The translations under genes and the position numbers were made by a program. The notes below the pieces were generated by a model, which ran no database searches, had not been told where the DNA came from, and was given only the letters and a program-made list of their open reading frames with translations. Below, one piece after another: positions 49,854-60,644 of a stretch of 64,000 bases of DNA (its first letter is position 1; each line of letters begins with the position of its first letter). Source of the stretch: Macrosoma leucophasiata (taxonomy: Eukaryota; Arthropoda; Insecta; Lepidoptera; Hedylidae); NCBI GenBank assembly GCA_036365455.1, contig JAWQUS010000011.1, positions 2,004,001-2,068,000 of the forward strand, written 5' to 3'.

Positions 49854-52800
49854 GTAAGGACGACAAAGAGATAGGGACTGGGAGAGAGAAAGAGAGCGGT
49901 AGTTAACTAGGTATACATCGGTATAGAGTATAGAGGGTTGTTATGTTTCCGATTTGAGCCGGAGATGTGTGGATTTTTTGCATCGTTTCCGGGCACAATA
50001 CCTATAAAAATATTTAACCCATATATGGCTTAATGGTGGATGTTTGCATGTAACTATGCATAAATGTGTGCATCTAACTCTGCTAACATTTCGAGCCGGA
50101 AGCCGGGAAGGGCCGGAAAAGCTTGGTAAGAAATTATCACAAAAGGAGGTCTAGACTCTTAAAAGTTACCCGAAATCGGCGTACAACGCTTAGATGCGTG
50201 ATGAAACGGATATCCGGTAACCAGCAGATAGTCCACACGATACATAACCAAATACTTACCGCTGTATATGCCTACTTACTATAAAAACAAAACTTTGTAC
50301 TTGAAATATAATTTTATTTTGTACTAGCTGCGCCCACGACTTCGTCCGGGTGTACAAAATAAAATTATATTTCAAGTTTTAAACATGACATCCTCATGTA
50401 ATGAGCTCTAAAAACAGCGTCGAGGTCTATAATTATAATAATATTTGATTTAGGTAGGTACCTAGGTCGTAACTCAATAAGGAAAATGCTGTTATATTAT
50501 GTAACTATATGAATTATGTAGTGATTACAAAACGGGTCATTGTTTTGGTTTGCAAGGATTGATTTTAAAAAAATGATGACGATATCCCACTGTTCATCCG
50601 GCTCAAATGGTCAAAGAGTAAAGCTCTTTGACCCTTAGAGCTTACTGTTTGATAATGTGAAATTCACACATTATCTTTTTAATAGGTATATTATTTGGAT
50701 ATTACTTTTGACGATTGCCAAACAAGCATACGGTTCGTATGTGAACTACTTAATAAAATCTGGTTCGTTAAAAAAAAAACGGTTAAAACACACTAAGTAT
50801 AAACCTGTGTCGTGGGTGCCGTTGTACACACACAACACATACACCAACACTCAGACCTGAAACAAATGTCTGTAGGCCATAAAAATAATTGTCCCGGTGC
50901 GTGGATCGAACCCGCGACCCTTAGAATCGAGCGGTCGTCTTACACCACTGGACTAACCGGGTCGTCGGATGGGTGTAGTCAGAGAATACGAACCTAATAC
51001 TTAATATGGTAGAGTTGGCATCAGTCCGGCTTCAGCTGGTCATTGCATGATGAACAAAAATAAAGTAAACTAAAATCCTGTCTAAAGCATCGAAATGCTT
51101 AACACTTTAAGTTAGACTTTAGTAAATTAATAAGTTGAGCCAGAAGCTCTAAAAATATGTATTCAAAACATTAAATAAATGAAAAACCTACTGTTACTTT
51201 TCCTAACAAATTGTTTAATATTCTTCTTACATCTAAATATACCTACTTACTTTATTCCTTGTAAAAAAAAGTTGGCAACCCTAATCATAACCCGCATGCG
51301 GATAACAAACAACTCTCAGTAAATTGGTTTCAAATAATGCGAATTGAGTTGCAACTTCCTATCAAACCAGTTGAACAAACAAATCCATAATTATTTAAAT
51401 ACCTAGACAGATTAATGGATTTTGTCAAATTTTAATGTAGCTTTTCCTCCAATTTAACGCAAAATTATATATAGGTACTACAATTTGATAACGATTTCAC
51501 AACGGTTACTAAGGTAAATTTAAAACAGAGTAGGTACGTAGGTAGGTTATTTTTTTTGCAATGGTAGGTACATAACTGTTACTTACAGGTATAATTAAAT
51601 GTAACATTTTAAAATATAAAGCATACATTTTTTTTATTTTCTAAAATTCATTCGCATGTGTTATTGCGAGTGTTCTAGGGCGAAGACACCGTAATTTATC
51701 TAATTCGTAATTTATCTGCCGCTAAATGGTAGTGTTCTGTACTGCACTATCGTGTTCCGGTAGAGAATATGTAATAATACTACGTGTTCCGGTTAGATGG
51801 TAATGTGAGTTCAAATTCCCCTAAATAAAATTATTTCAAATATTTAATCCTTTCGTACTAAAATATTTTATTTCTTTAAAGATAGAAACCAACCTGGCTT
51901 ACACCGGTTTGAACTCAGATCATGTAAGATTTTAATGATCGAACAGATCAAAACTTTAAACTTTTGCATTTAAATTTTATCTTAATCCAACAGTGTACCT
52001 ATGGACTCATAATCACAGAGACTTAATGACTAAGATCTCAGGGGTGGCAACGCATCTGCATTTTGACATCTGGTCTTTGTAGGTGTCTTTAGGCTACAGT
52101 CATCACTTAACATCAATGAGAAGTGCATGCTTGTTTGCCACCTTTATTACATAAAAAAACTTACCACTAGTGTGGTAATGGAGCCCTAGTGTGGCACCAT
52201 CATAGTTACCTATTACGTGATTACCAAATCTATCTATCGTCAAATAGTTGGGGTTCAACAAAATGTCATTGGGATTCAACCACAGAACAGTAAAAAAGGG
52301 CACTTATAAACGCATGTAAATAATCAACTAATATGGAACACCTTTGCCGTAATTTATAACAAACTATCAGTCCAGCAACAGTGATATAAAGTTTACTTTA
52401 TCGAGTTATGTAATCTATTGATCATAAATTACAATGTGTGTTCCATTTTCCATTAATAGCCTTTAACTTACTGACCTTAGAGGAATACTGACATTGAAGG
52501 TTTGAAGGTTTATGTATGTATGTTACTTTACTCCAGGTCCCTAACGTAACGGGGTAGGCAGAGAGTGTAGACCAGAGTAGAGCGCCAGATATCCCGGTCC
52601 TGACATACCTCTCGTGCCTCATCTACCTTCATCATTCTCTTCATACATGCACGTCGATTCCTATTACTTTTGACCACACCATCAGACAGAACTCGACCTA
52701 TTTGGTCATGGTAGGTCAGTCTTGGTCTTCCTGGGCCTCAGCAATCATCCACATTAGCATTGAATATCTGTTTAGCCGGTCATTAGACATTCTTTCTATA

Positions 52801-55800
52801 TGCCCGAACCAACGAAGCATGCCTGATTTCTTTTTTTACACCGATAGGTACTCTCATTCACACAAAGCCTCTTTCTTACATCTTCATTACGAACGCAATC
52901 GGTGAGCGATACACCGCAGATCTTGCGCAAAGATCTCTTTACTTTCATGCTCTTTCCTGGTACTTACCTACATTTCTTGCTTTAGGTGCTTTTAGATCAT
53001 TATTGTGAATGATTTAATGGAAATAACAAACAATGTTCTGTAAAAGAAATCTATCTAAAATTTTATCAAATCCATTTGAACACTGGAATACACAAAAAGA
53101 AATACTTAAAACCCTCCATGGCATTCGGCCAGTACAGTCAAACACGCAACGCTTTATGAACACCAAGCAATTCTCAGTTTTAATTCTTAAGTAGTACAAT
53201 TCAAAATGGATTGAAAGCAAGTGAAGGTCAACCTGTGATGTAATGAGACAATCATACTAGGGATCGAGGGTAATGAACTCAATGCGGGCCAGGTTCTTTA
53301 GTTGATTATTCAGGTTTTTATAAATAATTACCTATGCATCTGTACAGTCAAGGCCAAAATACTTAATTTGCTGGGAATCGCGAGATAGGTACAATGGAAT
53401 TGTTTGCATTCGTACCTATAGGTAAGGAGGTTGAGTTGTGATATTCATGTACCTACGTAGGTATTGTTTGGTGAATTTAGCGTGTGGCACGTTATTGATT
53501 ACGCAGATCTGAATTCTATTTTTTGTTGAAGTGGCAATATTCAATTTTCCTTTTAGTGGTTTTGTTTACTGATTGACTCACATGAGTTGGGTTACCATTT
53601 TTTGGGCTAATATTTGAACAAGGATGCGTTTCATATAGATGGTAAGGTGATTCTGAATAGATATTTCCTAAGTCTGTAGATAGCTACACAAAAAGAAGAC
53701 GGCATGCCTCTGTGCCGGAAATTACAGGGCCGTACATGACCACCTGACCGGAACACGATAGTGCTGAACACTTCCATTTAGCGGATAGTATATTAGGTAG
53801 AAGCGCGCATGGCCCAGCGGCTGGTGTAGATCGTAAGCGATCTGCTCGGTTAAGCACTACGGGCGCGGTTGGGTAGTGTGATGGGTGACCGCTAGTGGCT
53901 AATTAAATGCGCGTTTCCGTGCTTCGGAGGGCACGTCAAGCCGTCGGTCCCGGTTGCTATCGATAGATAGCAGTCGTTAAACCTTGTCGGAGGCCTTATG
54001 GGCGGTTTGAAAACATCCGACAGCGGGTTGGCCACTAACCCACCCACCTCCACCAATCCGCATTGGAGCAGCGTGGTGGAGTAAGCTCCAGGCCTCCCCC
54101 CAAAAAAGGGGAGAGACTCGTGCCCAGCAGTGGGACGTATAATGGGTTGCCATTATTATTATTATTATATATTAGGTAATGCAGTGGTGCCTACGCCCGC
54201 GAACTCTGTCATTGGAGCTGTACCACCAGTAAAACTTTTGTCCAGCTGTGGATGTAACGTCTTTCGATTGAAGTGATGATAAAGATGCAGTTGCAGTATT
54301 ATCAATCATTATTAATCTGTTAGCCACATTCATAGCCATAAACGGTTGTGACTCAGCTCTGGTGTGTATCAATTATTGTCGGTTGCTCTATGACCGGACA
54401 GAACATTCTAGTATCCCACTATGCGAGTACGCAACTCACGATCGCATTCCGAGCGTAGTTGTGACCGGTTCGAGAACTCTGCGGTAACGAAATTGAACAT
54501 TTTTACGTGTTAGGCAATTTACACACCGCGGACCGCGGGACCGCGCGCCGCCGCGGATTGCGGTGCAGGTGGAGGTGGTGAAGGCATAGAGCAACACCGG
54601 AGGGGAGTAGCCATATGCAGGCTTTTCCCTGGAGAGTAGGCATATGCAGGCTTTCCCCTCTGTCAAAGTACAAGCCCAAATGGGCCTATACCTGTCGCCT
54701 AGATGTTTAAATGTGTGCGTGAAATTGTTTCTGTATTTTGTTAAAGTCAAGGTGTGAGTTTCGTAGTAATAGACGATTTTTGTAGTGTGCGTGTGTGTCG
54801 CACGCATTTCCCCCCCGCAAAAAATGACAGACTGTTTTGCATCGGTAATACACGCTATGGCTACTCCCCTCCCGGTCCGCCGCGTTGCTCTATGGGTGGA
54901 GGTGAGTAAACTAGTCCGCGCGGTCGAGCGGTGTAGTGAATGGTATCAACGTATTTAATAGAGAGGCTAAGCGATATGAAAATTCATGAAATCCGCTTCA
55001 CCGCCTACCGCGGCGGCGCCCGGTCCCGTGTGTGAAACGCCTTAGATAGGTACATATTGACTTGATGACTTAGATACTTGATTTTTCGTCCAATAATTAT
55101 GTCTTTGATGTGTATACTTTAGTATTGTTGTGATTCGAAAGTCGATGAAACGAAAAGGCAACAGTTAAATACTGTCGCAATTTCGTTTAATTTCATAGAA
55201 ATTCAGTTACATAAATTCTTAAGATATTAGGTATATGTCGATGCAACGAAGAGGCCACAGTAAAAATACTGTAATAATACACAAAAACACACACAGTGAC
55301 AGTAAAAATTCAGATACATAAATTCATAAGATTTAAAAACAATTTAAAAACGTAACTACCGTATTCAAGCTTTATATATGCAAACATCCACGATTCGCCG
55401 GTTACGTTTTTGGCCCATGTAACAGGTGGCGAGCCTGTTGACATCTCCGGACACATCATCAAACTTCGAGGTACTGGGAAATTTCCAGAAAATGGAAAAA
55501 TCGCAATAGAACCAGAGATAAATAAATCTTAAGATGTAACGTAAGAACGGGAGAAAATTATAGTTTGGATGCAAAATAGTGTCTCGTAGGAAATTTTTTG
55601 AAGGTTCCACTACTGCCACGTGCGTATTGCACTGTTGTTTTTTTATGTGAGGGGATCATGGAATTAATACCTGTGAACTTATAAACTACGTACCTACCGA
55701 AAGTCTCCTTGGAGAAAACAACATCTTCGGTACCGTTAACCTTAAAAAATATCGAATCGTCGTTTCTTTTCCTAATGTCAAATTTAAAACGGGCATTGGG

Positions 55801-58800
55801 CAATTAAATAAGGTAAAGTATTACCTATAAATCAATTAATGGTCAATAATTATTATGAAAAATAATCTTAACAATCAATAATCATAATTTATTTACCAAA
55901 ATGTAATGGGTACTTACATGTAGGTAAGGTACAGATGGTGAGGTAAAAAATTATAGTAACTGTCATATTCTACCTTAAATTAATAACGGTGTGTAATTTC
56001 TTTCTTAGGTACTGTTTTATTTTCTAAACAGGATTATGCATATTACCTGTTCAATTAAAAATTATACATTTTTATGACTTAAGTAGGTAGGTACAATGTA
56101 CAAGTATATTACGGCCCCTACCCCGTTAGGGACAGGGCGTGATGATACATACAAATTAAATTGACAGACTCTGAATAATTCTAATGAAATTACAATAACG
56201 CGGGATGAGCAGCAGATTTCCGTGATAAGACCCGCTCGGCAGGTGTTTCAATTTTTCCCCTATTTTTGGCTTTTGTACACCAGTGGACGTCTTTCGGCTA
56301 AAATCGTGATGATCTCTATGCTCATTTGTAAGTCTTGTAACTCAAACTTCTCTTTTTCACAGCTAAACCCCCAGCACACAGTTCCCACGCTCGTAGACGA
56401 CGGCTTCTCGATATACGAGTCGCGCGCCATCATCACATACCTAGCCAACAAGTATGGCAAGGGCAGCGGGCTGTACCCGGATGAGCCTAAAGCCAGGGCC
56501 ATGGTCGACCAGCGCCTTTACTTCGACATCGGCACATTCTATCAGAGATTTAGCGACTATTTCGTAAGTATCTTGCAAGCTACACGTACCTAGTAGGTAT
56601 TAAAAAAGTTGGATTTTTTTCTGCCCATAATGCAGGTATGGTAGACAGCGGACTGCACACGTAGGAACACATAGTTAGAGCCATAATAGACCAGTGTCTA
56701 TACTTCAACATCGGCGCACATTGTAGCAGAGATTCAGTGATTATTTTGTGAGCACATTATTTCCTCATTATGACCATCACCTCATAATACCACTAACACG
56801 CAGTATCAAAAAACGCTGATGCGTTTTTCTGCGTGTATGGCAAATGGCAAAGGCAGCGGACTGTAGCTCCAGAAGCAAGGAGTTGAGGAACCCAAAGTTA
56901 GTGCTATTGCCATGATCGACTAACACCTATACTTTCACGTTTTCAATTTCACATTCGATCAGATTCAGTGATTATTTCGAGTGGCAACCGCGTACTGGAA
57001 CCCCTTCCAACTCGCCCTTCCAACTGGTACAACTCGTGGGGAGCTTGCCTATGATTCCCCAATCATGGGCAAGCTCCCCACGAGTTGGACCGATAACCTG
57101 GTGAAGATTGCGGGCAATCACTGGATAAGGGCGGCCCAGGACCTTTCGACTCGTTCGTTGCGGCAATTTAATCTTTGGCTTTTGTTCAGCTGTGGACGTC
57201 TTTCGGCTAAAATGATACGGACCAGTGGCGTAGCTATAGGGAGGCGGCCTGCACCGGGTGCCACTCGTTTGGGGATGACACCCTCTCTTTAAATAACCAA
57301 AATTTGAGCTCTTTAGACGTGAAAGCGCAATACAAAACATACTTTCGCATTTATAATACCAGGGGAGCCATAGACAGAGCTTTTTTCGCAAATAGGGGGA
57401 CACGATGGAGAAATAAGATGCAAAAGAATGACGAGTATTTCCTTTTTATTAGCTCATACGCCCCGGGTGCCACCCGTGTTAGCTACGCTAACTACTACTA
57501 TTAGATCTGAAGATGATAACGAAGTTGGAGGATTTTTTCAGTGTATTTGGCAAAGATAACGGCATGTAGTGGGAAGTATCCAAAGCCAGAGTATTTGCCT
57601 ACTACGACTACGGCACATTCTATCAGTACGTAGGTAATAATATACTTCAACATTGTTATTATTAAAGGCTTAATCTTTCGACAGTAAAGTTATCTAATCG
57701 TATGATTTACCCACAGCAAACATTAAACAATTACACAGGTAGGTACATAGAATTCTAATAGAATAAAACATAGAAATAAAACATAGAAATAGAATATTAA
57801 TAAAACGTGAGAGTGTTGCGACTTATTCCCATATAAATAGACAGGTCTCGCTCAGTCTTTGATACTATCCTATGATCACGTTTTTCCATCTTACAGGATT
57901 CTGCCCACTACACCTTATCATACCATGACAGAGGTAAGAGCGTGTCAGGCAAAAAAAAAAATCTCTGTATTAAAAAGTATGAGACCATGCCCAAAAGACC
58001 GTTTCGTCACTGTCACTCTGAGCGGGTCAGGCACTATCTATACCGAGGACAGATTTGTCATGAGTTTTAATTTCTCCAGGTTTGATCATAACTTCGTTAA
58101 AAGACGTATACTAAGGGGACAAGTGTCCCCCAAAGATTGCAAGAACGAACGGTCCTAAGCCGCCTTCATTAAGCCATTCCTTCCGATGGCCTTCACCAGG
58201 CCATCGGTCGTTAAGTTTCGTCTTTCTTCTTCTGCCCAACGACTGTCGGTTCTTTGAGCTAGGTTGTTAGGTATGAAATGGATGTAAAGGGAGGAGAAAT
58301 GAGCAGCTGCTCCCTGCTCCCTCTTCCCTTTTATGCCACATGCGACATAAGTGAGTGATGATCACGATTGTGCCCCCATTGGTCCCGATGCCGGTAAGAT
58401 ATAGCAAAAAAAGCCTTTACCGAAATGTAAAAGATCAGCAAATAGTCGTTAGTTCCTACATGCCTCAATAATGCTAATAACGTAGACCATTTCTGCCTCG
58501 TAAGGTTCCCAGTGTTCACAACTTTAAAAATGAGCAGTTTCCAAGTTGAAATCATTGTTATAAAATATAATAAAAAAAAATCATTATATCCACAGTACCC
58601 ACAAGTGTTCGGGGGAGCGCCGGCCGATAAGGACAAGCTGGCCAAAGTGGAAGATGCCCTGAAACTGCTGGACACTTTCCTGGACGGCCAGAAGTTCGTG
58701 GCGGGCAACAACATGACTGTCGCCGACTTGAGTCTCGTCGCTGGAGTATCCAGCCTTGAGGCCAGCGATGTGGACTTCAAGAAGTACTCCAATGTCAAGA

Positions 58801-60644
58801 GGTGATTATTGCTAGTGTTTGTTATACCTATATTCTTAATAAATACACGCAACTGCCCGCCATGGAGCAGAACAAGACCAGTTGCTTAGCTAAAATCGAG
58901 CAGAAAATAGTGGAAAAACGATCGTTTTATGTTTTTTTCTCTTTCTATCATTGTTATAGTATAGCCTTGTAAGAGACAGGTTGGTAACTTACTCCTGCCA
59001 AAAAAGCTGTTTCATCAAAATGGCTCATTTTGTCTGTGTGATCAACTCATACTATGTAGGTATATTATATAGGTACCTTAGCGTTTTCGCAAAGCAAATT
59101 TATAATGTCAATGGAAGATCTGCTGATGATCGTCTAGTGTATCTGACGGACTGTTGGTCTTAAGCTTTGGAGAAAGTTTGGCACAGGGCACTTCTCGTGA
59201 AACTACGTTTCTAGCGCGTTTTTGTAAGGACCAAATTGGTATTTGGGGCTCCCAGCCCACAAATGAGAGCAGTAGTTATTCCAGAAGAGACCGTACTTGG
59301 GTCTTATACATATAGCTGCAGTAGTTGCCTCGAAGTGAAATATAACTGGTGGTAGAATTCCAGTGTAGGCACTCGAAGGCGTAGGCACCAGCACCACCAC
59401 ATTATCTAAAATCTAAACTATCTGCCGCCAAATGGTAGCGTTCAGCACTGTTGTTAGATGGTAACGTATGGCCTCGTAGTAATTTATTTAATTGTAATGA
59501 ATTTTATTTGATTGTCCACTAACACTTAGTTCATTAAGTCTCTTACTAACAAATAATGAATGGATTTTTTATTATCTGAATAAATGAATAATAATAATAA
59601 TAAATCACTGACAGAACTATTGTAGCCAATAAACCTGATATAGTGGTAATAGACCGCTCGGAGCGCCGCGCAATGATCATCGATATCACCGTCCCTCATG
59701 ATGGGAATCTCGTGAAGGCCGAAAAAGACAAGGGAATCAAATATTTTGATCTGGCTCACGAGATTGTCGCCATGTGGGATGTGGATTCGGCCATCATTGT
59801 GCCGATAGTCGTCACGGTCAACGGATTGATAGCAAAGAGCCTCGACCAACATCTCAAGAGGCTCAAGTTAGGAAGTTGGATCAAGGGTCTGATACAGAAG
59901 GCGGCACTTCTCGGCACGGCACGTATAGTGAGGCGGTTCCTGTCTCTGTGACCCTAACCGCCGACGGCTTGGACCCTGTTCCCGCTGCCGGCGGCGCACT
60001 TTTTTATTTTTTTATATATATTTGTTTTTTTTTTATTTTTTAAACTTATGTATGTAAAAAAATACAAAAAAAGATGAAGAATACATGAGTGAAATAATAA
60101 TAATAACTATCACAGAGACAACAACTAAGGGAACTAGATTAAATCAACCCCAATCTGAGACCCGCTCCAGAGTGCGCAACTTCAGGCACAAGTCTAGTCC
60201 TGCTTTCCTCGACAGGCGTCCGAGAAGCAGATAGTGTAGTGTGCATCTCTCGTAATGTCATCCACATAGCAATTAAAATTGGGGTTGCTTCCAATATTTA
60301 GGCTCGTCTGCTTGTCGGTCCATCTTTTTGCTTGTTGACATCTAATAAAAAGGGAGAGAGAAGGGCCCTCTCCCTTTGGTAAGATGGGATGCACCCATTG
60401 GAAAATATGAACGCTCATGTTTTTTAAGGCTGACTGATTCATTTTCGCTCGTCGATTGCATGACCCGCACACATACGACGATAAAAAAACCACGAGAATC
60501 CTACCTATTCGACACATAATTAAATTGATCTTCATCCCTAGATGGTACGAGACAATCAAGAGCACCGCCCCCGGCTACCAAGAGGCCAACGAGAAGGGTC
60601 TAGAAGCCTTCAAGGGCCTTGTCAACAGCATGCTCAAGAAGTAA
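49713..60644 (+). CDS. GSTD-like: Delta-class glutathione S-transferase (complete, 4 coding exons, 216 aa)
   Basis: A cytosolic enzyme conjugating glutathione to electrophiles, used by insects in detoxification including of insecticides and plant compounds (family knowledge). Coding exons are 49713-49853, 56363-56563, 58596-58801 and 60542-60644, totalling 651 nt, which is 216 residues plus stop, the usual Delta length. The N-terminal thioredoxin-like domain has [12 protein letters not shown] with the catalytic Ser at residue 11, NPQHTVPTL with His52 and cis-Pro55, and ESR at 66-68 for the glutathione gamma-glutamyl group. The helical C-terminal domain contains the N-capping box TVAD at 155-158. 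The ATG context CAAAATG follows the acceptor directly. Introns hold repeats and decayed exon copies. All key residues are present, so it is probably functional. Confidence 0.95.
50810..50972 (-). mobile_element. Second tRNA-derived SINE family
   Basis: The minus strand starts with CGACCCGGTTAGTCCAGTGG (box A) and TCGCGGGTTCGATCCACGC (box B), pairing ends CCCGGT/ACCGGG, then a body GGCCTACAGACATTTGTTTC AGGTCTGAG. The sequence differs from the 9512/33719 SINE. Confidence 0.78.
51692..51806 (+). repeat. Family A element, 5' part (split by NUMT)
   Basis: CCGCTAAATGGTAGTGTTCT, with a short internal rearrangement that repeats CGTGTTCCGG, up to TTAGATGGTAATGT. Confidence 0.75.
51807..51992 (-). other. 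NUMT: nuclear copy of mitochondrial 16S rRNA
   Basis: The plus strand carries AATCCTTTCGTACTAAAATA, ATAGAAACCAACCTGGCTTA, CACCGGTTTGAACTCAGATC ATGTAAGATTTTAATGATCG AACAGA and ATCTTAATCCAAC, the highly conserved 3' domain of insect mt 16S (the binding site of the universal 16Sbr primer). It is antisense here, so rRNA sense is minus. About 186 bp, truncated at both ends and with deletions. It sits inside a family A copy. Confidence 0.93.
51993..52155 (+). repeat. Family A element, 3' part (after NUMT)
   Basis: ATAATCACAGAGACTTAATG, TCAGGGGTGGCAACGCATCT to GCATGCTTGTTTGCCACC and an A run. Confidence 0.8.
52512..52975 (-). mobile_element. RTE-like LINE fragment, older copy
   Basis: The reverse complement matches 47500-47920 (AAGATCTGCG.TGTATC, GTCGAGTTCTGTCTGATGGT, TGAAGAGAATGATGAAGGTA) with more differences and small indels, then the (ATAC) tail. 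Confidence 0.8.
53705..53799 (-). repeat. Family A element, part 1 (split by 5S SINE)
   Basis: CATGCCTCTGTGCCGGAAAT to GGATAGTATATTAGGTA, continuing at 54168. Confidence 0.85.
53800..54167 (+). mobile_element. 5S rRNA-derived SINE, full length with 11-bp target duplication
   Basis: The head (53805-53905) resembles 5S rRNA: GATCTGCTCGGTTAAGCACT, ACGGGCGCGGTTGGGTAGTG, TGATGGGTGACCGCTAGTGG, aligned with the 5S internal promoter (TTAAGCA..CGGGC box A region and the GATGGG.GACCGC box C). The body has GTGCTTCGGAGGGCACGTCA. The tail is CAGCAGTGGGACGTATAATG GGTTGCC plus (ATT)n. TATATTAGGTA flanks it (53789-53799 and 54168-54178). Confidence 0.9.
54168..54236 (-). repeat. Family A element, part 2
   Basis: Resumes at TATATTAGGTAATGCAGTGG and ends GTACCACCAGTAAA. 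Confidence 0.85.
54515..55041. mobile_element. Outer GC-rich TIR MITE (TTA target) hosting a hAT MITE
   Basis: Ends GGCAATTTACACACCGCGG and CCGTGTGTGAAACGCC, with inner GGACCG...CGCCGCCGCGG mirrored. TTA is on both sides. The hAT MITE at 54585-54894 lies inside. Confidence 0.72.
54585..54894. mobile_element. hAT-type MITE, second copy
   Basis: CATAGAGCAACAC at one end and GTTGCTCTATG at the other. Flanks GGTGAAGG / GGTGGAGG make an 8-bp duplication with one mismatch. The interior matches 21636-21925 in reverse. Confidence 0.85.
55350..55528 (-). mobile_element. tRNA-SINE without its head
   Basis: AACGTAACTACCGTATTCAA, ACGATTCGCCGGTTACGTTT, CAGGTGGCGAGCCTGTTGAC, AATAGAACCAGAGATAAA. The tRNA-like part is absent. 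Confidence 0.82.
55530..56110. other. GST intron 2, no recognised feature
   Basis: AT-rich sequence with no supported gene or repeat. An 81-codon minus ORF (55558-55803) has no recognisable similarity. Confidence 0.35.
56115..56152 (+). repeat. RTE-like LINE tail remnant
   Basis: CCTACCCCGTTAGGGACAGG GCGTGATGATACATACA, the same 3' end as 27800-27854. Confidence 0.6.
56190..56315 (+). repeat. RTE-tailed repeat
   Basis: AACGCGGGATGAGCAGCAGA and ACCAGTGGACGTCTTTCGGC TAAAATCGTGATGAT. Confidence 0.65.
56363..56563 (+). CDS. GSTD-like: GST coding exon 2 (parent of decayed copies)
   Basis: 67 codons in phase 0: [60 protein letters not shown] and QRFSDYF. Acceptor TTTCACAG, donor GTAAGT. It completes the glutathione site. 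In the following intron at least three mutated copies of its 3' half can be aligned by eye. Confidence 0.95.
56636..57630 (+). pseudogene. Three decayed copies of GST coding exon 2
   Basis: Copy a (56636-56749) retains TACTTC.ACATCGGC.CACATT and CAGAGATT.AG.GA.TATTTT.GTGAG in the same order as the parent. Copy b (56834-56980) retains TATGGCAAA..GGCAGCGG.CTGTA, TACTTTCAC.., CACATTC.ATCAGATT and GATTATTTC. Copy c (57543-57630) retains GTATTTGGCAAAG, CCAAAGCCAGAG and GGCACATTCTATCAG. All have indels and in-frame stops (for example CTGTAG in copy b), so they cannot be coding now. They look like remnants of tandem exon duplication, or of duplicated GST genes whose other exons are gone. The alignment was done by eye. 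Confidence 0.75.
57000..57226 (+). mobile_element. RTE-clade LINE 3' fragment with palindromic 5' end
   Basis: It encodes [20 protein letters not shown] and ends TGTGGACGTCTTTCGGCTAA AATGATA. Its first part is a 27-bp inverted repeat (57030-57056 / 57061-57087). Confidence 0.78.
57640..58590. other. GST intron 3 remainder
   Basis: Unremarkable sequence. 58150-58345 (GCTCCCTGCTCCCTCTTCCC, then AGTGAGTGATGATCACG) may be another LINE 3' end, but I cannot place it. Confidence 0.35.
58596..58801 (+). CDS. GSTD-like: GST coding exon 3
   Basis: 206 nt. Acceptor ATCCACAG, donor AG|GTGATT. It encodes [60 protein letters not shown] and FKKYSNVK. It holds the hydrophobic substrate site helices and the N-capping box TVAD needed for folding. 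It ends with two bases of an Arg codon. Confidence 0.95.
58888..59050 (+). repeat. Direct repeat, copy 1
   Basis: AGCAGAAAATAGTGGAAAAA CGATCGTTTTATG, TAAGAGACAGGTTGGTAACT TACTCCTGCC. Copy 2 is at 62170-62320; by eye about 85% identical. Confidence 0.75.
59345..59478 (+). repeat. Family A element, 5' part (split by LINE piece)
   Basis: AACTGGTGGTAGAATTCCAG to GATGGTAACGTATGGCCTCG, resuming at 60098 with ATAACTATCACAGAGACAAC. Confidence 0.8.
59590..60050 (+). mobile_element. LINE C-terminal fragment (PD..D endonuclease-like)
   Basis: Open from about 59607: [81 protein letters not shown] stop at 59951. The PD-x-n-D arrangement and [13 protein letters not shown] / LLGTA.I.R..LS pattern match C-termini of LINE polyproteins with a restriction-like endonuclease. 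The clade is unsure. The insertion lies within a family A copy. Confidence 0.65.
60098..60135 (+). repeat. Family A element, continuation after LINE piece
   Basis: TAACTATCACAGAGACAACA ACTAAGG matches the family A middle and follows on from 59478. Confidence 0.7.
60542..60644 (+). CDS. GSTD-like: GST coding exon 4 with stop
   Basis: 103 nt. Acceptor CCCTAG. The first base completes Arg, then [20 protein letters not shown] and [13 protein letters not shown], stop TAA at 60642-60644. The C-terminal helix and tail are of usual Delta length. Confidence 0.95.

Larger units (their letters stand above)
49854..56362 (+). other. GST intron 2
   Basis: 6.5 kb intron (GTAAGG...TTTCACAG) with SINEs, a NUMT, the 5S SINE and nested MITEs listed separately. 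51,000-51,690 and 53,000-53,690 are AT-rich with nothing recognised. Confidence 0.7.
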
